Below are positions 14,089-22,604 of a stretch of DNA of 33,243 nt, piece after piece. Each line of letters opens with the position of its first letter. Position 1 is the first letter of the stretch. The notes under the pieces are model-generated. The model was not told where the DNA came from. It was given only the letters and a program-made list of their open reading frames with translations, and did not search any database. The translations under genes were made by a program, and so were the position numbers. The stretch is from NCBI RefSeq assembly GCF_001881565.1, contig NZ_MPDJ01000004.1, positions 378,880 to 412,122 on the forward strand, written 5' to 3'. This stretch comes from Eisenbergiella tayi. Lineage in GTDB: Bacteria > Bacillota > Clostridia > Lachnospirales > Lachnospiraceae.

Positions 14089-15330
14089 CTACCGCAGACT
14101 GTGAATAAAGAGCCCGCTTCTTAATTTGGGTTCAAACCATGTGGATTTAGGCGGCATCAAAAGCCCGGCATCCGCAACAGCAAAAAGTTCCCCGATGGAA
14201 GTGGGATACATGGCAAATGCTATCCTGCAGTCCTCCGAAACCCTGCGCTCCAGTTCCTTCATTCCCCGGATACCTCCCACAAAATCAATCCGTTTATCCG
14301 TTTTAGGATCCTTTATTCCCAGCACCGGTTCCAGCAGATAATCCTGCAGAACAGACACATCCAGCCCCTTTACCGGATCCTTTGATAAAATATTCTCTTT
14401 TGCTGTCAGGCGGTACCAGCTTCCATCCAGATACATTCCAAAGGTACCCTTCTTATCCGGCCTGCCATCCGCACCGGTCTGCAATTCCTCTATCTGGAAG
14501 GATTCCCGGATTTTTCCAATAAATTCCTCCTTTGTTAAATCATTCAGATCTTTTACCACTCTGTTATAATCCATGATCATCAGCTGATCGTCCGGGAACA
14601 GCACGGATAAAAAGAAATTAAATTCTTCCTCGCCGGTATAACCCGGCCTCTCCTGTCTGCGTTTTTCAGATACCTTCACCGCTGAGGCACAGCGATGATG
14701 GCCGTCCGCAATATAAATCTCTCCCACCTCAGAGAAAGCCCTGTGTACTGCATCAACGTCCTCCGGTCCGTCTATCTTCCATACCCTGTGGGCAATCCCG
14801 TCCGGTGAAATAAAGTCATACAGTGGCTCCCCCGCCTTATATTGTGCAACAATGGCGTTAATGACAGGCTGGGAACGGTATGCAAGAAAAATCGGGCCTG
14901 TCTGTGCATCACAGATATCCACGTGGCGAATCCGGTCGGCTTCCTTATCCGCCCTGGTATTCTCATGCTTCTTTATCACCTGGTTCAGATAATCGTCCAC
15001 ACTCGCACAGGCTGTAATTCCTGTCTGCGCCCGTCCGTCCATCACCAGCTCATATATGTAATAAACCGGGGTTTCCTCCTGTTCAAAGCTGCCTTCTTCT
15101 ATCCTTTTCCACAGCATTTCGCGGGCCTTTTCATATACGCAGTCCGCATAAACATCCACGCTGTCGTCAAACTGGGTCTCCGCTCTGTCAACAGCCAGAA
15201 AGGAAAGTGGTTCCTTCTTCACTTCAGCCTTTGCTTCCTCCCTGTTATATACATCATAAGGCAACGCTGCAATTCGCTGCTCCAGGCCCTTTTTCGGCCT
15301 GTATGCCCGGAACGGTCTGATTTCAGCCAT
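14089..15330 (-). CDS. DUF1015-family protein
   Basis: 413 residues, the normal family length. Signatures: RPFRAYRP at the start, LPYDVYNR (~23-30), KKHENTRADKEADR (~120-133), ADGHHRCASAVK (~208-219). Soluble; the HHR motif and conserved acidic residues suggest a binding or catalytic pocket, but the biochemical role is not known to me. From general recollection, DUF1015 genes often sit near serA/serC in Clostridia; here those genes lie just beyond a divergent gene. GGAGG precedes the ATG, and the promoter is at 15365-15393. First gene of the glgB unit. Confidence 0.9.
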   Translation of the reverse strand: MAEIRPFRAYRPKKGLEQRIAALPYDVYNREEAKAEVKKEPLSFLAVDRAETQFDDSVDVYADCVYEKAREMLWKRIEEGSFEQEETPVYYIYELVMDGRAQTGITACASVDDYLNQVIKKHENTRADKEADRIRHVDICDAQTGPIFLAYRSQPVINAIVAQYKAGEPLYDFISPDGIAHRVWKIDGPEDVDAVHRAFSEVGEIYIADGHHRCASAVKVSEKRRQERPGYTGEEEFNFFLSVLFPDDQLMIMDYNRVVKDLNDLTKEEFIGKIRESFQIEELQTGADGRPDKKGTFGMYLDGSWYRLTAKENILSKDPVKGLDVSVLQDYLLEPVLGIKDPKTDKRIDFVGGIRGMKELERRVSEDCRIAFAMYPTSIGELFAVADAGLLMPPKSTWFEPKLRSGLFIHSLR

Positions 15331-15364
15331 TCTCTTACCTCCGTTATCAAGTTATTTATAAATA

Positions 15365-15393
15365 AGTATAACTGATTCTTATTTCCGATACAA
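15365..15393 (-). promoter_or_regulatory. Promoter of the DUF1015-glgB-mscS unit
   Basis: Minus strand TTGTAT (15388-15393), 17-base spacer, TATACT (15365-15370). Confidence 0.75.
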
Positions 15394-15429
15394 GGGGTAT
15401 ATAAGGGCGGTTAGTAATTAAGAAATTTT

Positions 15430-15445
15430 GTATCACATCTGATAC
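15430..15445. promoter_or_regulatory. Palindrome between divergent promoters
   Basis: GTATCA-CATC-TGATAC, 6-bp perfect arms, lies between the -35 elements of the two divergent promoters (15388-15393 and 15473-15478). Candidate shared operator. Confidence 0.4.
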
Positions 15446-15472
15446 CCGGATGGAGTACTTGGCTTCAAACGA

Positions 15473-15501
15473 TTGACGATATATTTTACATCAATTATAC
15501 T
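15473..15501 (+). promoter_or_regulatory. Promoter of the cysteine-cluster/pentapeptide gene
   Basis: TTGACG (15473-15478), 17-base spacer, TATACT (15496-15501). It lies inside the 5' end of the longest open frame, which shows that the real start codon is further downstream. Confidence 0.75.
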
Positions 15502-15562
15502 ATTAACAGAAAAAGCGGCACAAGTGAGACGTATCATTGTGTCTGCAGGGAAGAGGTGCAAG

Positions 15563-16387
15563 TTGAAGCTTCATCAGTACAATACAAATATCTTCGATGA
15601 ATTCAGGATTAAATGCAATAAATGCAGCGGACTTTGCTGTACAGCCTTATACTTTTCCAAATATGACGGTTTTCCTGCCGACAAAGCAGCCGGGATACCA
15701 TGCAGCTATTTAGATGATTGTTTCCGCTGCTCCATACACAAGGAGCTGCACTCCAGACATATGAAAGGATGTTTAGCTTACGATTGCTGCGGAGCAGGAC
15801 AGGCAGTCACTTCACTGTACGGCGATGAAAACTGGAAAGCAAATCTCCCTATAGCACAGGAGGTATTTGATGTATTTGTGAAAACATACTATCTGCAGCA
15901 AATATTGTGGTATATGTCAGAGGTTTTAACCTTATTGCCCGCCAAATCGCTCTGGGCCGAAGCTGACAGCTGTATAAAAGAGTTACATCTTCTTTTGAAA
16001 TCCACTCCTCAAATTATTTTGGATTTCGATATGGAGATTTGCAGGACAAAAGTAAATGCATTGCTGAACAAAGCCTGGATAATGGTAAAACAGCAGGTTG
16101 GCTATCCGAAAAATACAGCGGTGAAAAAGGATTTTATGGGGCATAATTTCAAAAAATCCCGGCTAAACGGCAGCGATTTTAGTTCAGCCCTCTTGATAGC
16201 GGCAAATTTAGAGGAATGTGATTTGACCGGATGTAATTTCCTTGGAGCAGATATGCGGGATACTAATATCCAAAACGCTGATTTAAGTGAAAGTATATTC
16301 TTGACGCAGGGACAGATTAACGCAGCGAAAGGGAACCTGAATACCCGCATTCCCGGGCATCTTATCAGGCCGTCTGAATGGGACTGA
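15563..16387 (+). CDS. Cysteine-cluster and pentapeptide-repeat protein
   Basis: 274 residues from TTG 15563, with AGAGGTG seven bases upstream; the open frame reaches back to 15473 but contains the promoter. Residues ~17-75 hold many cysteines (CNKCSGLCC, then C..C.IH and KGCLAYDCCGAG), a pattern like YkgJ-type metal-binding clusters. The middle (~85-190) is helical. Residues ~195-255 are pentapeptide repeats of the A(D/N)LXX kind (SDFSSALLIAANLEECDL, ADMRDTNIQNADLSESIF), which form a square beta-helix. Metal binding is inferred; the function is unknown. It is divergent from the DUF1015 gene. Confidence 0.85.
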   Translation: MKLHQYNTNIFDEFRIKCNKCSGLCCTALYFSKYDGFPADKAAGIPCSYLDDCFRCSIHKELHSRHMKGCLAYDCCGAGQAVTSLYGDENWKANLPIAQEVFDVFVKTYYLQQILWYMSEVLTLLPAKSLWAEADSCIKELHLLLKSTPQIILDFDMEICRTKVNALLNKAWIMVKQQVGYPKNTAVKKDFMGHNFKKSRLNGSDFSSALLIAANLEECDLTGCNFLGADMRDTNIQNADLSESIFLTQGQINAAKGNLNTRIPGHLIRPSEWD

Positions 16388-16450
16388 AACAGTTCATTGG
16401 CTATTATATAAAAAACCGGCAGGTGATTTCATAAAAAATACTGCTGCACT

Positions 16451-16492
16451 AAAAAATGTCCGAAACGGTATTAAAACCGCTCCGGACATTTT
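16451..16492. terminator. Bidirectional terminator
   Basis: AAAATGTCCG (16453-16462) pairs with CGGACATTTT (16483-16492), with an inner ACGG/CCGC-like extension. A-run on the left, T-run on the right. Between the convergent pentapeptide and serA genes. Confidence 0.8.
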
Positions 16493-16512
16493 GCTGTGAA
16501 CAAAAATTAATC

Positions 16513-17676
16513 TTATTTTACAACGCGCACGCGGATAACACCCGGGATAGAACGAAGGGTATTGATAATCTCCTCGCTGGGAGGCGTCTCCACATCCATC
16601 ATGGTATATGCCACGTCTCCTTTGGACTTATTGGTCATATCGGAAATATTGATGCCGTTATCACCGAAAAGCGCGGTGAATTTCGTTATCATATTCGCCA
16701 CATTCAGGTGGAATATTGCAATTCTTCCTGCCTGATCACAGATTCCCATATCACAGGAAGGATAATTCACACTGTTATTGATATTTCCGTTTTCCAGGAA
16801 ATTCTTCAGTTCCTTAACCGCCATTACCGCACAGTTATCTTCGGATTCCTCAGTGGATGCTCCCAGATGAGGGATCACGATGCAGCCCGGCTTGCCTGCC
16901 GTTGTAAGGTTGGGGAAATCGGTCACATATTTACGTACCTTTCCCTGTTCGATTCCGGCCAGGACCGCTTCTTCATCAACCAGAAGATCCCTTGCAAAAT
17001 TCAGAAGGATCACACCCTCTTTCATTTTCGCAATAGCTGCTTCATTGATCATTTCTCTTGTGGAGTCCAAAAGGGGCACATGGATGGTGATAACATCACA
17101 ATTTTCATAAATCTCATCCACATTGATAACATGCTTTACATCGCGGCTTAGATTCCAGGCAGCATCTACGGAAACATAAGGGTCATAGCCATATACTTCC
17201 ATACCCATATGCTTTGCCACATTGGCAACCTTAACGCCTATTGCGCCAAGTCCGATAATACCCAGCTTCTTATCCTGGACTTCCGTCCCTGCAAAATTCT
17301 TTTTTACTTTTTCCGCGTCTTTGGCAATATTCGGGTTATCCTTATTGGCTTCCACCCAATTGATGCCGCCTACAATATCACGGGAAGCCAGCAGCATCGC
17401 TGCGATCACGATTTCCTTCACGCCATTGGCATTGGCTCCGGGCGTATTGAAAACAACAATACCCTTGGATGCACATTTATCCAGCGGGATATTATTGACG
17501 CCTGCTCCGGCCCTGGCCACCGCCAGAAGATTATCCGGAAGATCCATGTCATGCATGGAAGCGCTTCTTACAAGAATGCCGTCCGCTTCCCCGATATCTT
17601 CTGTTTTTACATATTCTTCGGTAAAACCATCCAGTCCCACCTTCGCAATTGGATTGAGGCAATGATATTTAAACAT
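16513..17676 (-). CDS. serA: D-3-phosphoglycerate dehydrogenase
   Basis: 387 residues, the short SerA type. NAD-binding loop GLGAIGVKVAN (~141-151), catalytic arginine in NFARDLLVD, and the histidine in IPHLGASTEESE. A C-terminal ACT domain (~318-387, from RIAIFHLNVANMIT) is likely to bind serine for feedback control. It oxidises 3-phosphoglycerate to 3-phosphohydroxypyruvate with NAD, the first step to serine. AAAGGAG lies upstream of the ATG. It follows serC by 54 bases and shares its promoter. Confidence 0.95.
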   Translation of the reverse strand: MFKYHCLNPIAKVGLDGFTEEYVKTEDIGEADGILVRSASMHDMDLPDNLLAVARAGAGVNNIPLDKCASKGIVVFNTPGANANGVKEIVIAAMLLASRDIVGGINWVEANKDNPNIAKDAEKVKKNFAGTEVQDKKLGIIGLGAIGVKVANVAKHMGMEVYGYDPYVSVDAAWNLSRDVKHVINVDEIYENCDVITIHVPLLDSTREMINEAAIAKMKEGVILLNFARDLLVDEEAVLAGIEQGKVRKYVTDFPNLTTAGKPGCIVIPHLGASTEESEDNCAVMAVKELKNFLENGNINNSVNYPSCDMGICDQAGRIAIFHLNVANMITKFTALFGDNGINISDMTNKSKGDVAYTMMDVETPPSEEIINTLRSIPGVIRVRVVK

Positions 17677-17730
17677 AGGGGACTTCTCCTTTTTTCCTAA
17701 ATTATTCTTTTAACAAACCATATATACGAA

Positions 17731-18813
17731 TCAGGCATTTTCCGCTTCGAATTTTTTCATAAATTCCACCAGCTTTTCCACTCCGGCAACAGGCATCGCA
17801 TTATAAATGCTGGCACGCATACCGCCTACGCTTCTGTGGCCCTTCAGGCTTTCCAGACCGGCTGCCTTCGCTTCCTTCACGAATTTGGCATCCAGCTCCT
17901 CGCTGCCGGTGATGAAAGGAACATTCATAAGGGAGCGGTCTTCCTTACGCACGGTCCCCTTAAACAGCTTGCTTTCATCCAGGAAATCATAGAGAATCGC
18001 CGCTTTTTTCTCGTTCAGTTCTTTGATAGCCGTCAGGCCGCCCATTTTCTTAAGCCACTTGAATACCTTGCCGCAGATATAGATTCCATAAGCGGGAGGG
18101 GTATTATACAGAGATCCCGCATCCACATGGGTCTTATACTGAAGCATGGTAGGTGTCCCGGGAAGCACATCCTCAGTGATCAGATCTTCCCTGATTATGA
18201 CAATTACAACACCTGCGGGTCCGATGTTTTTCTGTACGCCGCCGTACATAACACCGTATTTGGTAATATCCACCGGCTCGGACAGGAAACAGGAGGAAAC
18301 GTCCGCTACCAGCGTTTTGCCCTTGGTGTTGGGTAATGTTTTGAATTTCGTTCCGTAAATAGTATTATTTTCACAAATATAGACATAATCCGCATCCTCA
18401 GAAACAGGGAGATCGGAACAGTCCGGTATGTATGAGAAGGTTTTATCTTCAGAAGAGGCGATTTTGTTCGCTTTTCCGTATTTGGACGCTTCCTGCCATG
18501 CTTTCTTCGCCCACTGGCCGGTAACAATGTAATCTGCTACCTTGTTCTTCATAAGGTTCATGGGAATCATTGCAAACTGCTGGCTCGCCCCGCCCTGCAG
18601 AAAAAGCACCTTGTAATTATCGGGAATACCGATCAGCTCCCTTAAATCCGCTTCTGCTTCATCAATGATTGTCTGATAGGTTTTGGAACGGTGGCTCATC
18701 TCCATAACAGACATGCCGCATCCTCTGTAATCCATCATTTCCTCTGCAGCTTCTTTCAATACTTCCTCAGGCAGAACTGCAGGTCCAGCCGAAAAATTAT
18801 ATACTCTTGCCAC
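17731..18813 (-). CDS. serC: Phosphoserine aminotransferase
   Basis: 360 residues. N-terminus YNFSAGPAVLPEEVL and SHRSK are typical. The PLP-binding lysine is K195 in GGVQKNIGPAG, and the end has GHRSVGGMRASIYNAMP. It converts 3-phosphohydroxypyruvate and glutamate to phosphoserine and 2-oxoglutarate. The start is GTG with AGGAGG ten bases upstream. It has its own strong promoter (18880-18908) and is followed by serA. The third enzyme, SerB, is not in the window. Confidence 0.96.
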   Translation of the reverse strand: MARVYNFSAGPAVLPEEVLKEAAEEMMDYRGCGMSVMEMSHRSKTYQTIIDEAEADLRELIGIPDNYKVLFLQGGASQQFAMIPMNLMKNKVADYIVTGQWAKKAWQEASKYGKANKIASSEDKTFSYIPDCSDLPVSEDADYVYICENNTIYGTKFKTLPNTKGKTLVADVSSCFLSEPVDITKYGVMYGGVQKNIGPAGVVIVIIREDLITEDVLPGTPTMLQYKTHVDAGSLYNTPPAYGIYICGKVFKWLKKMGGLTAIKELNEKKAAILYDFLDESKLFKGTVRKEDRSLMNVPFITGSEELDAKFVKEAKAAGLESLKGHRSVGGMRASIYNAMPVAGVEKLVEFMKKFEAENA

Positions 18814-18879
18814 GACTAATTTTCCTCCTCATATTTATTTCACAGGCCGCTGCTCTTTCCCTGCGGTCCGATACCGTCT

Positions 18880-18908
18880 ATTTTACATAGTCCTTTTGCT
18901 TTAGTCAA
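18880..18908 (-). promoter_or_regulatory. Promoter of serC-serA
   Basis: Minus strand TTGACT (18903-18908), 17-base spacer, TAAAAT (18880-18885). It separates the serine genes from the ilv-leu genes upstream. Confidence 0.8.
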
Positions 18909-19009
18909 CTACTACGTTAAACAATTTATGTGCTTTTTCCGCAAAAAAGACCGTGAATATTACTATCTGCCAAAGACCTTCCGAGGATACCCGTACATAA
19001 TGTATAAGT

Positions 19010-19040
19010 ATGCCGGGCGCAGCAAAACTGTGCCCGGCAT
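19010..19040. terminator. GC-rich hairpin after ilvB, no U-tract
   Basis: A 13-bp stem (19010-19022 with 19028-19040, one G-U on the plus strand) with a five-base CAAAA loop, 40 bases after the ilvB stop. The minus strand continues TACTTATAC rather than U's, so it may be an imperfect terminator or an mRNA 3'-end stabiliser. Confidence 0.45.
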
Positions 19041-19080
19041 GGCCATTCCTTCCATAAAAGGCAGATACTTCACGCCTTTA

Positions 19081-20769
19081 TCACTGCGCCGCATTTTCTC
19101 CGGCAAGATCATCACCGTCAAACACTTCACTGATAGCGGCCCCCGGAGAAACCATGGGAAATACCTTATCATCCTCAGGAATCACACATTCGATGAGCAC
19201 CGGTCCTCCCGCGGCAATCGCCTTTTCAATAGCCGGAGCCACTTCTTCCTTCTGTGTCACCCGGATCGCCATACAGCCCAGGCCTTCCGCCACCTTGCAG
19301 AAATCCACCTTATCCGCAAGGACGGTCTGAGAATATCTGTGATCATAGAAAAGGGTCTGCCATTGCCGTACCATTCCCAGTACATGGTTATTAATCACCA
19401 CCTGTATAACAGGAATATTGTATCTGCTGGCTGTAGCAAGCTCGTTCATGTTCATACGAAAGCATCCGTCTCCCGCTATGTTCACACAGATTTTATCCGG
19501 CTTGCCCATCTTGGCTCCGATACAGGCTCCCAGGCCATAGCCCATGGTCCCCAGCCCTCCTGAGGAAATAAAGGTACGCGGCTTCGTATAGTGGTAATAC
19601 TGGGCAGCCCACATCTGATGCTGTCCCACATCCGTAGTGATTATCGCATCTCCTCCCGTTATCCGATCCAGCTCCTCTATCACGTAAGGACAGCTGAGCA
19701 CACTTTCGTCATACTTTAACGGATATTTTTCCATATATTCTTTAATATGGGATGTCCATTCCTCATGGGAAAGCTGGGGGAGGCGGCTGTTTATCGTATT
19801 CAGGATATCCTTCAGATCGCCTACAAGAGAAGCGTCCGCATGCACATTTTTATTAATTTCCGCCGCATCGATATCTATGTGCAGTATTTTGGCGTGGGAG
19901 GCAAATTTTTTGACATTTCCCACCACACGGTCGGAGAAACGGGCACCCAGTGCAATCAGGAGATCACATTCACTGACTCCGAGGTTGGATGTCTTGGTAC
20001 CGTGCATGCCTATCATACCCGTATATAACGGATTATGCCCGTCAAAAGCACCTTTCCCCATAAGGGTATCGCATACGGGCGCATCCATTTTGGCTGCAAA
20101 TTCCCTGACCTGTCCGGAAGCGCCGGACAGAACCGCTCCGCCGCCCACGAAAATATAAGGCTTTTTTGCCTTAGTGAGCAGTTTCAGCGCCTGTTCCACT
20201 TCTTCTTCGTTATATTTTTTTACCCATTCCGGCTTTTCCGGTTCTTTGGGTGTATATTCATACAAAGCGGCCGTAACATCCTTGGTGACGTCCACAAGCA
20301 CCGGCCCCGGACGTCCGGATGCCGCAATACGGAAGGCTTTCCGCAGAGTATCGGCAAGAATACTGACATCCTTTACAATATAGCCATGTTTGGTAATCGG
20401 CATGGTAACACCGGCAATATCCACTTCCTGAAAGGAGTCCTTTCCCAGCATGGGAAGGGTTACATTCGCCGTAATCGCCACCATGGGGATGGAATCCATA
20501 TAGGCAGTGGCAATCCCTGTAACAAGATTTGTGGCTCCGGGGCCGCTGGTAGCCAGACAGACTCCCACCTTTCCCGTAGCTCTTGCATAGCCGTCAGCCG
20601 CGTGGGCCGCTCCCTGTTCATGGGAGGTCAGCACATGAAAGATTTCTCTCTGGTGTTTATACAGGGCATCATAGACGTTTAGAATAGTTCCCCCGGGATA
20701 ACCGAATACCGTATCCACACCCTGTTCTTTCAGACATTCGACAATAATTTCCGCTCCTGTCAGCTGCAT
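19081..20769 (-). CDS. ilvB: Acetolactate synthase, large (catalytic) subunit
   Basis: 562 residues. Catalytic glutamate E51 in SHEQGAAHAADGYAR; thiamine-diphosphate motif GDGCFRMNMNELAT ending in NN; FAD-domain pattern ALGARFSDRVVGN. It condenses pyruvate to acetolactate (or with 2-oxobutyrate) for valine, leucine and isoleucine. The biosynthetic enzyme normally pairs with a small regulatory subunit (IlvN), and no such gene is adjacent. GGAGG precedes the ATG. It follows ilvD by 143 bases that contain an 8-9 bp hairpin but no terminator. Confidence 0.95.
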   Translation of the reverse strand: MQLTGAEIIVECLKEQGVDTVFGYPGGTILNVYDALYKHQREIFHVLTSHEQGAAHAADGYARATGKVGVCLATSGPGATNLVTGIATAYMDSIPMVAITANVTLPMLGKDSFQEVDIAGVTMPITKHGYIVKDVSILADTLRKAFRIAASGRPGPVLVDVTKDVTAALYEYTPKEPEKPEWVKKYNEEEVEQALKLLTKAKKPYIFVGGGAVLSGASGQVREFAAKMDAPVCDTLMGKGAFDGHNPLYTGMIGMHGTKTSNLGVSECDLLIALGARFSDRVVGNVKKFASHAKILHIDIDAAEINKNVHADASLVGDLKDILNTINSRLPQLSHEEWTSHIKEYMEKYPLKYDESVLSCPYVIEELDRITGGDAIITTDVGQHQMWAAQYYHYTKPRTFISSGGLGTMGYGLGACIGAKMGKPDKICVNIAGDGCFRMNMNELATASRYNIPVIQVVINNHVLGMVRQWQTLFYDHRYSQTVLADKVDFCKVAEGLGCMAIRVTQKEEVAPAIEKAIAAGGPVLIECVIPEDDKVFPMVSPGAAISEVFDGDDLAGENAAQ

Positions 20770-20912
20770 GCATTCCTCCGTTCCGCCGCTTCCGCGGTCT
20801 GTGTTTCTTTTTTTCTGTCCTCCGGCGGCAGAAAAAGGAATGTGCCTTCCCGTTTCATGCCGCCCTTGGCTCTTTATGATCCGCAGCTGTCCTCAGGGCA
20901 GCGCAGAATATA

Positions 20913-22577
20913 TTACTTAATTTCCAGAATGGCTCCGCGATTGGCACTGGTAACCATCTTCCGGTATCTGTCCAGATATCCGGTCGTAACCTGAGGCTGC
21001 CTGGGCTGCCATTTTGCACGTCTGCTTTCCATCTCTTCCTCGGATACCTTCACATCCAGACGGTTTTCCGGGATATTGATGCTGATAATATCCCCTTCCT
21101 CCACCAGAGCAATCGGTCCGCCCACAGCGGCTTCCGGGCATACATGGCCGATAGACGCTCCGCGGGAAGCGCCACTGAAACGTCCGTCAGTAATAAGCGC
21201 TACGCTTGATCCCATTCCCATTCCTGCTATTGCAGAGGTAGGATTGAGCATTTCACGCATACCAGGGCCTCCCTTAGGGCCTTCATAACGGATGACCACG
21301 ACATCTCCCGGCACAATCTTGCCGTTTTTGATAGCGTCGATGGCATCATCTTCACAGTCAAATACTCTGGCAGGTCCTTCATGAACCATCATTTCAGGGG
21401 CTACTGCAGAGCGTTTTACCACCGCTGTTTCCGGAGCCAGGTTTCCCTTCAGCACTGCAATGCCGCCGGTTTGGGAATAAGGATTCTCTATCGGGCGGAT
21501 TACCTCCGGATTTTTATTGACACAGCCGGCAATATTTTCTCCGACCGTTTTGCCGGTCACCGTAATCAAATCCGTATATAACAGATTTTTCTTATTCAAT
21601 TCATTCATTACGGCATAGACACCGCCCGCCTCATTCAAATCTTCCATATAAGTGGGGCCTGCCGGAGCCAGATGGCACAGGTTAGGCGTTCTGGAAGAAA
21701 GCTCGTTGGCAATTTCCATGTTCAGCTCCACTCCCGCCTCATGAGCGATAGCCGGAAGATGCAGCATGGAATTCGTGGAACAGCCAAGAGCCATATCCAT
21801 GGTCAGGGCGTTCATAAATGCTTTTTCAGTCATGATATCCTTGGGCTTGATATCTTTTTCCACCAACTGCATGATCTGCATGCCGGCATGCTTGGCCAGA
21901 CGGATACGTTCGGAATATACCGCAGGAATGGTACCATTTCCCTTAAGCCCCATACCCAGCGCTTCCGTCAGACAGTTCATGGAATTAGCCGTATACATAC
22001 CGGAGCAGGAACCGCAGGTAGGACAGGCCTTTTCTTCATATTCCTGAAGCTCATCCATGGACATGCTGCCTGCCGCAACGCTTCCCACTGCCTCAAACAT
22101 GGAAGAAAGGCTGGTTTTATGGCCGCATACATGCCCTGCCATCATCGGTCCGCCGGAAACAAAGATTGTGGGGATGTTGATTCTTGCGGCCGCCATCAAA
22201 AGACCGGGAACATTTTTATCACAGTTGGGAATCATTACCAGCCCGTCAAAACCATGGGCCATAGCCATACATTCCGTACTGTCGCAAATCAAATCTCTGG
22301 TAACCAGGGAATATTTCATTCCGATATGTCCCATGGAGATACCGTCACATACAGCGATAGCCGGGAACACAAAAGGTGTCCCTCCTGCCATGGCAACGCC
22401 CATTTTAACCACTTCCACGATTTTATCCAGATTCATATGACCGGGAACTATTTCATTATAAGAGCTGACAATACCGATGAGAGGGCGCTGTCTCTCCTCT
22501 TCCGTAATGCCCAGCGCATTAAACAGGCTTCTGTGGGGCGCCTGCTGTACTCCTGATTTTACTGAATCACTTCTCAT
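20913..22577 (-). CDS. ilvD: Dihydroxy-acid dehydratase
   Basis: 554 residues. Cluster and metal ligands: C119 in NCDKNVPG with the lysine next to it, and CPTCGSCSGMYTANSM (C185, C188, C191). The end carries the DGRFSGASRGASIGHVCPEA signature. It dehydrates dihydroxyvalerate derivatives to 2-keto acids for branched-chain amino acids. The FeS cofactor is oxygen-sensitive, suiting an anaerobe. AAAGGAG lies upstream. It follows leuB by 27 bases, so they are co-transcribed. Confidence 0.97.
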   Translation of the reverse strand: MRSDSVKSGVQQAPHRSLFNALGITEEERQRPLIGIVSSYNEIVPGHMNLDKIVEVVKMGVAMAGGTPFVFPAIAVCDGISMGHIGMKYSLVTRDLICDSTECMAMAHGFDGLVMIPNCDKNVPGLLMAAARINIPTIFVSGGPMMAGHVCGHKTSLSSMFEAVGSVAAGSMSMDELQEYEEKACPTCGSCSGMYTANSMNCLTEALGMGLKGNGTIPAVYSERIRLAKHAGMQIMQLVEKDIKPKDIMTEKAFMNALTMDMALGCSTNSMLHLPAIAHEAGVELNMEIANELSSRTPNLCHLAPAGPTYMEDLNEAGGVYAVMNELNKKNLLYTDLITVTGKTVGENIAGCVNKNPEVIRPIENPYSQTGGIAVLKGNLAPETAVVKRSAVAPEMMVHEGPARVFDCEDDAIDAIKNGKIVPGDVVVIRYEGPKGGPGMREMLNPTSAIAGMGMGSSVALITDGRFSGASRGASIGHVCPEAAVGGPIALVEEGDIISINIPENRLDVKVSEEEMESRRAKWQPRQPQVTTGYLDRYRKMVTSANRGAILEIK

Positions 22578-22604
22578 ATTCTATCCTTCTCCTTTCAGGG
22601 ATTT

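Noticed and set aside
15473..15562. N-terminal 30 residues of the long pentapeptide-protein frame
   Set aside because: They overlap the -35/-10 promoter and have no ribosome binding site; TTG 15563 is better placed.
21672..22556. Plus-strand 294-residue open frame opposite ilvD
   Set aside because: Shadow of a strongly conserved coding strand; His/Gly-rich and without family signatures.
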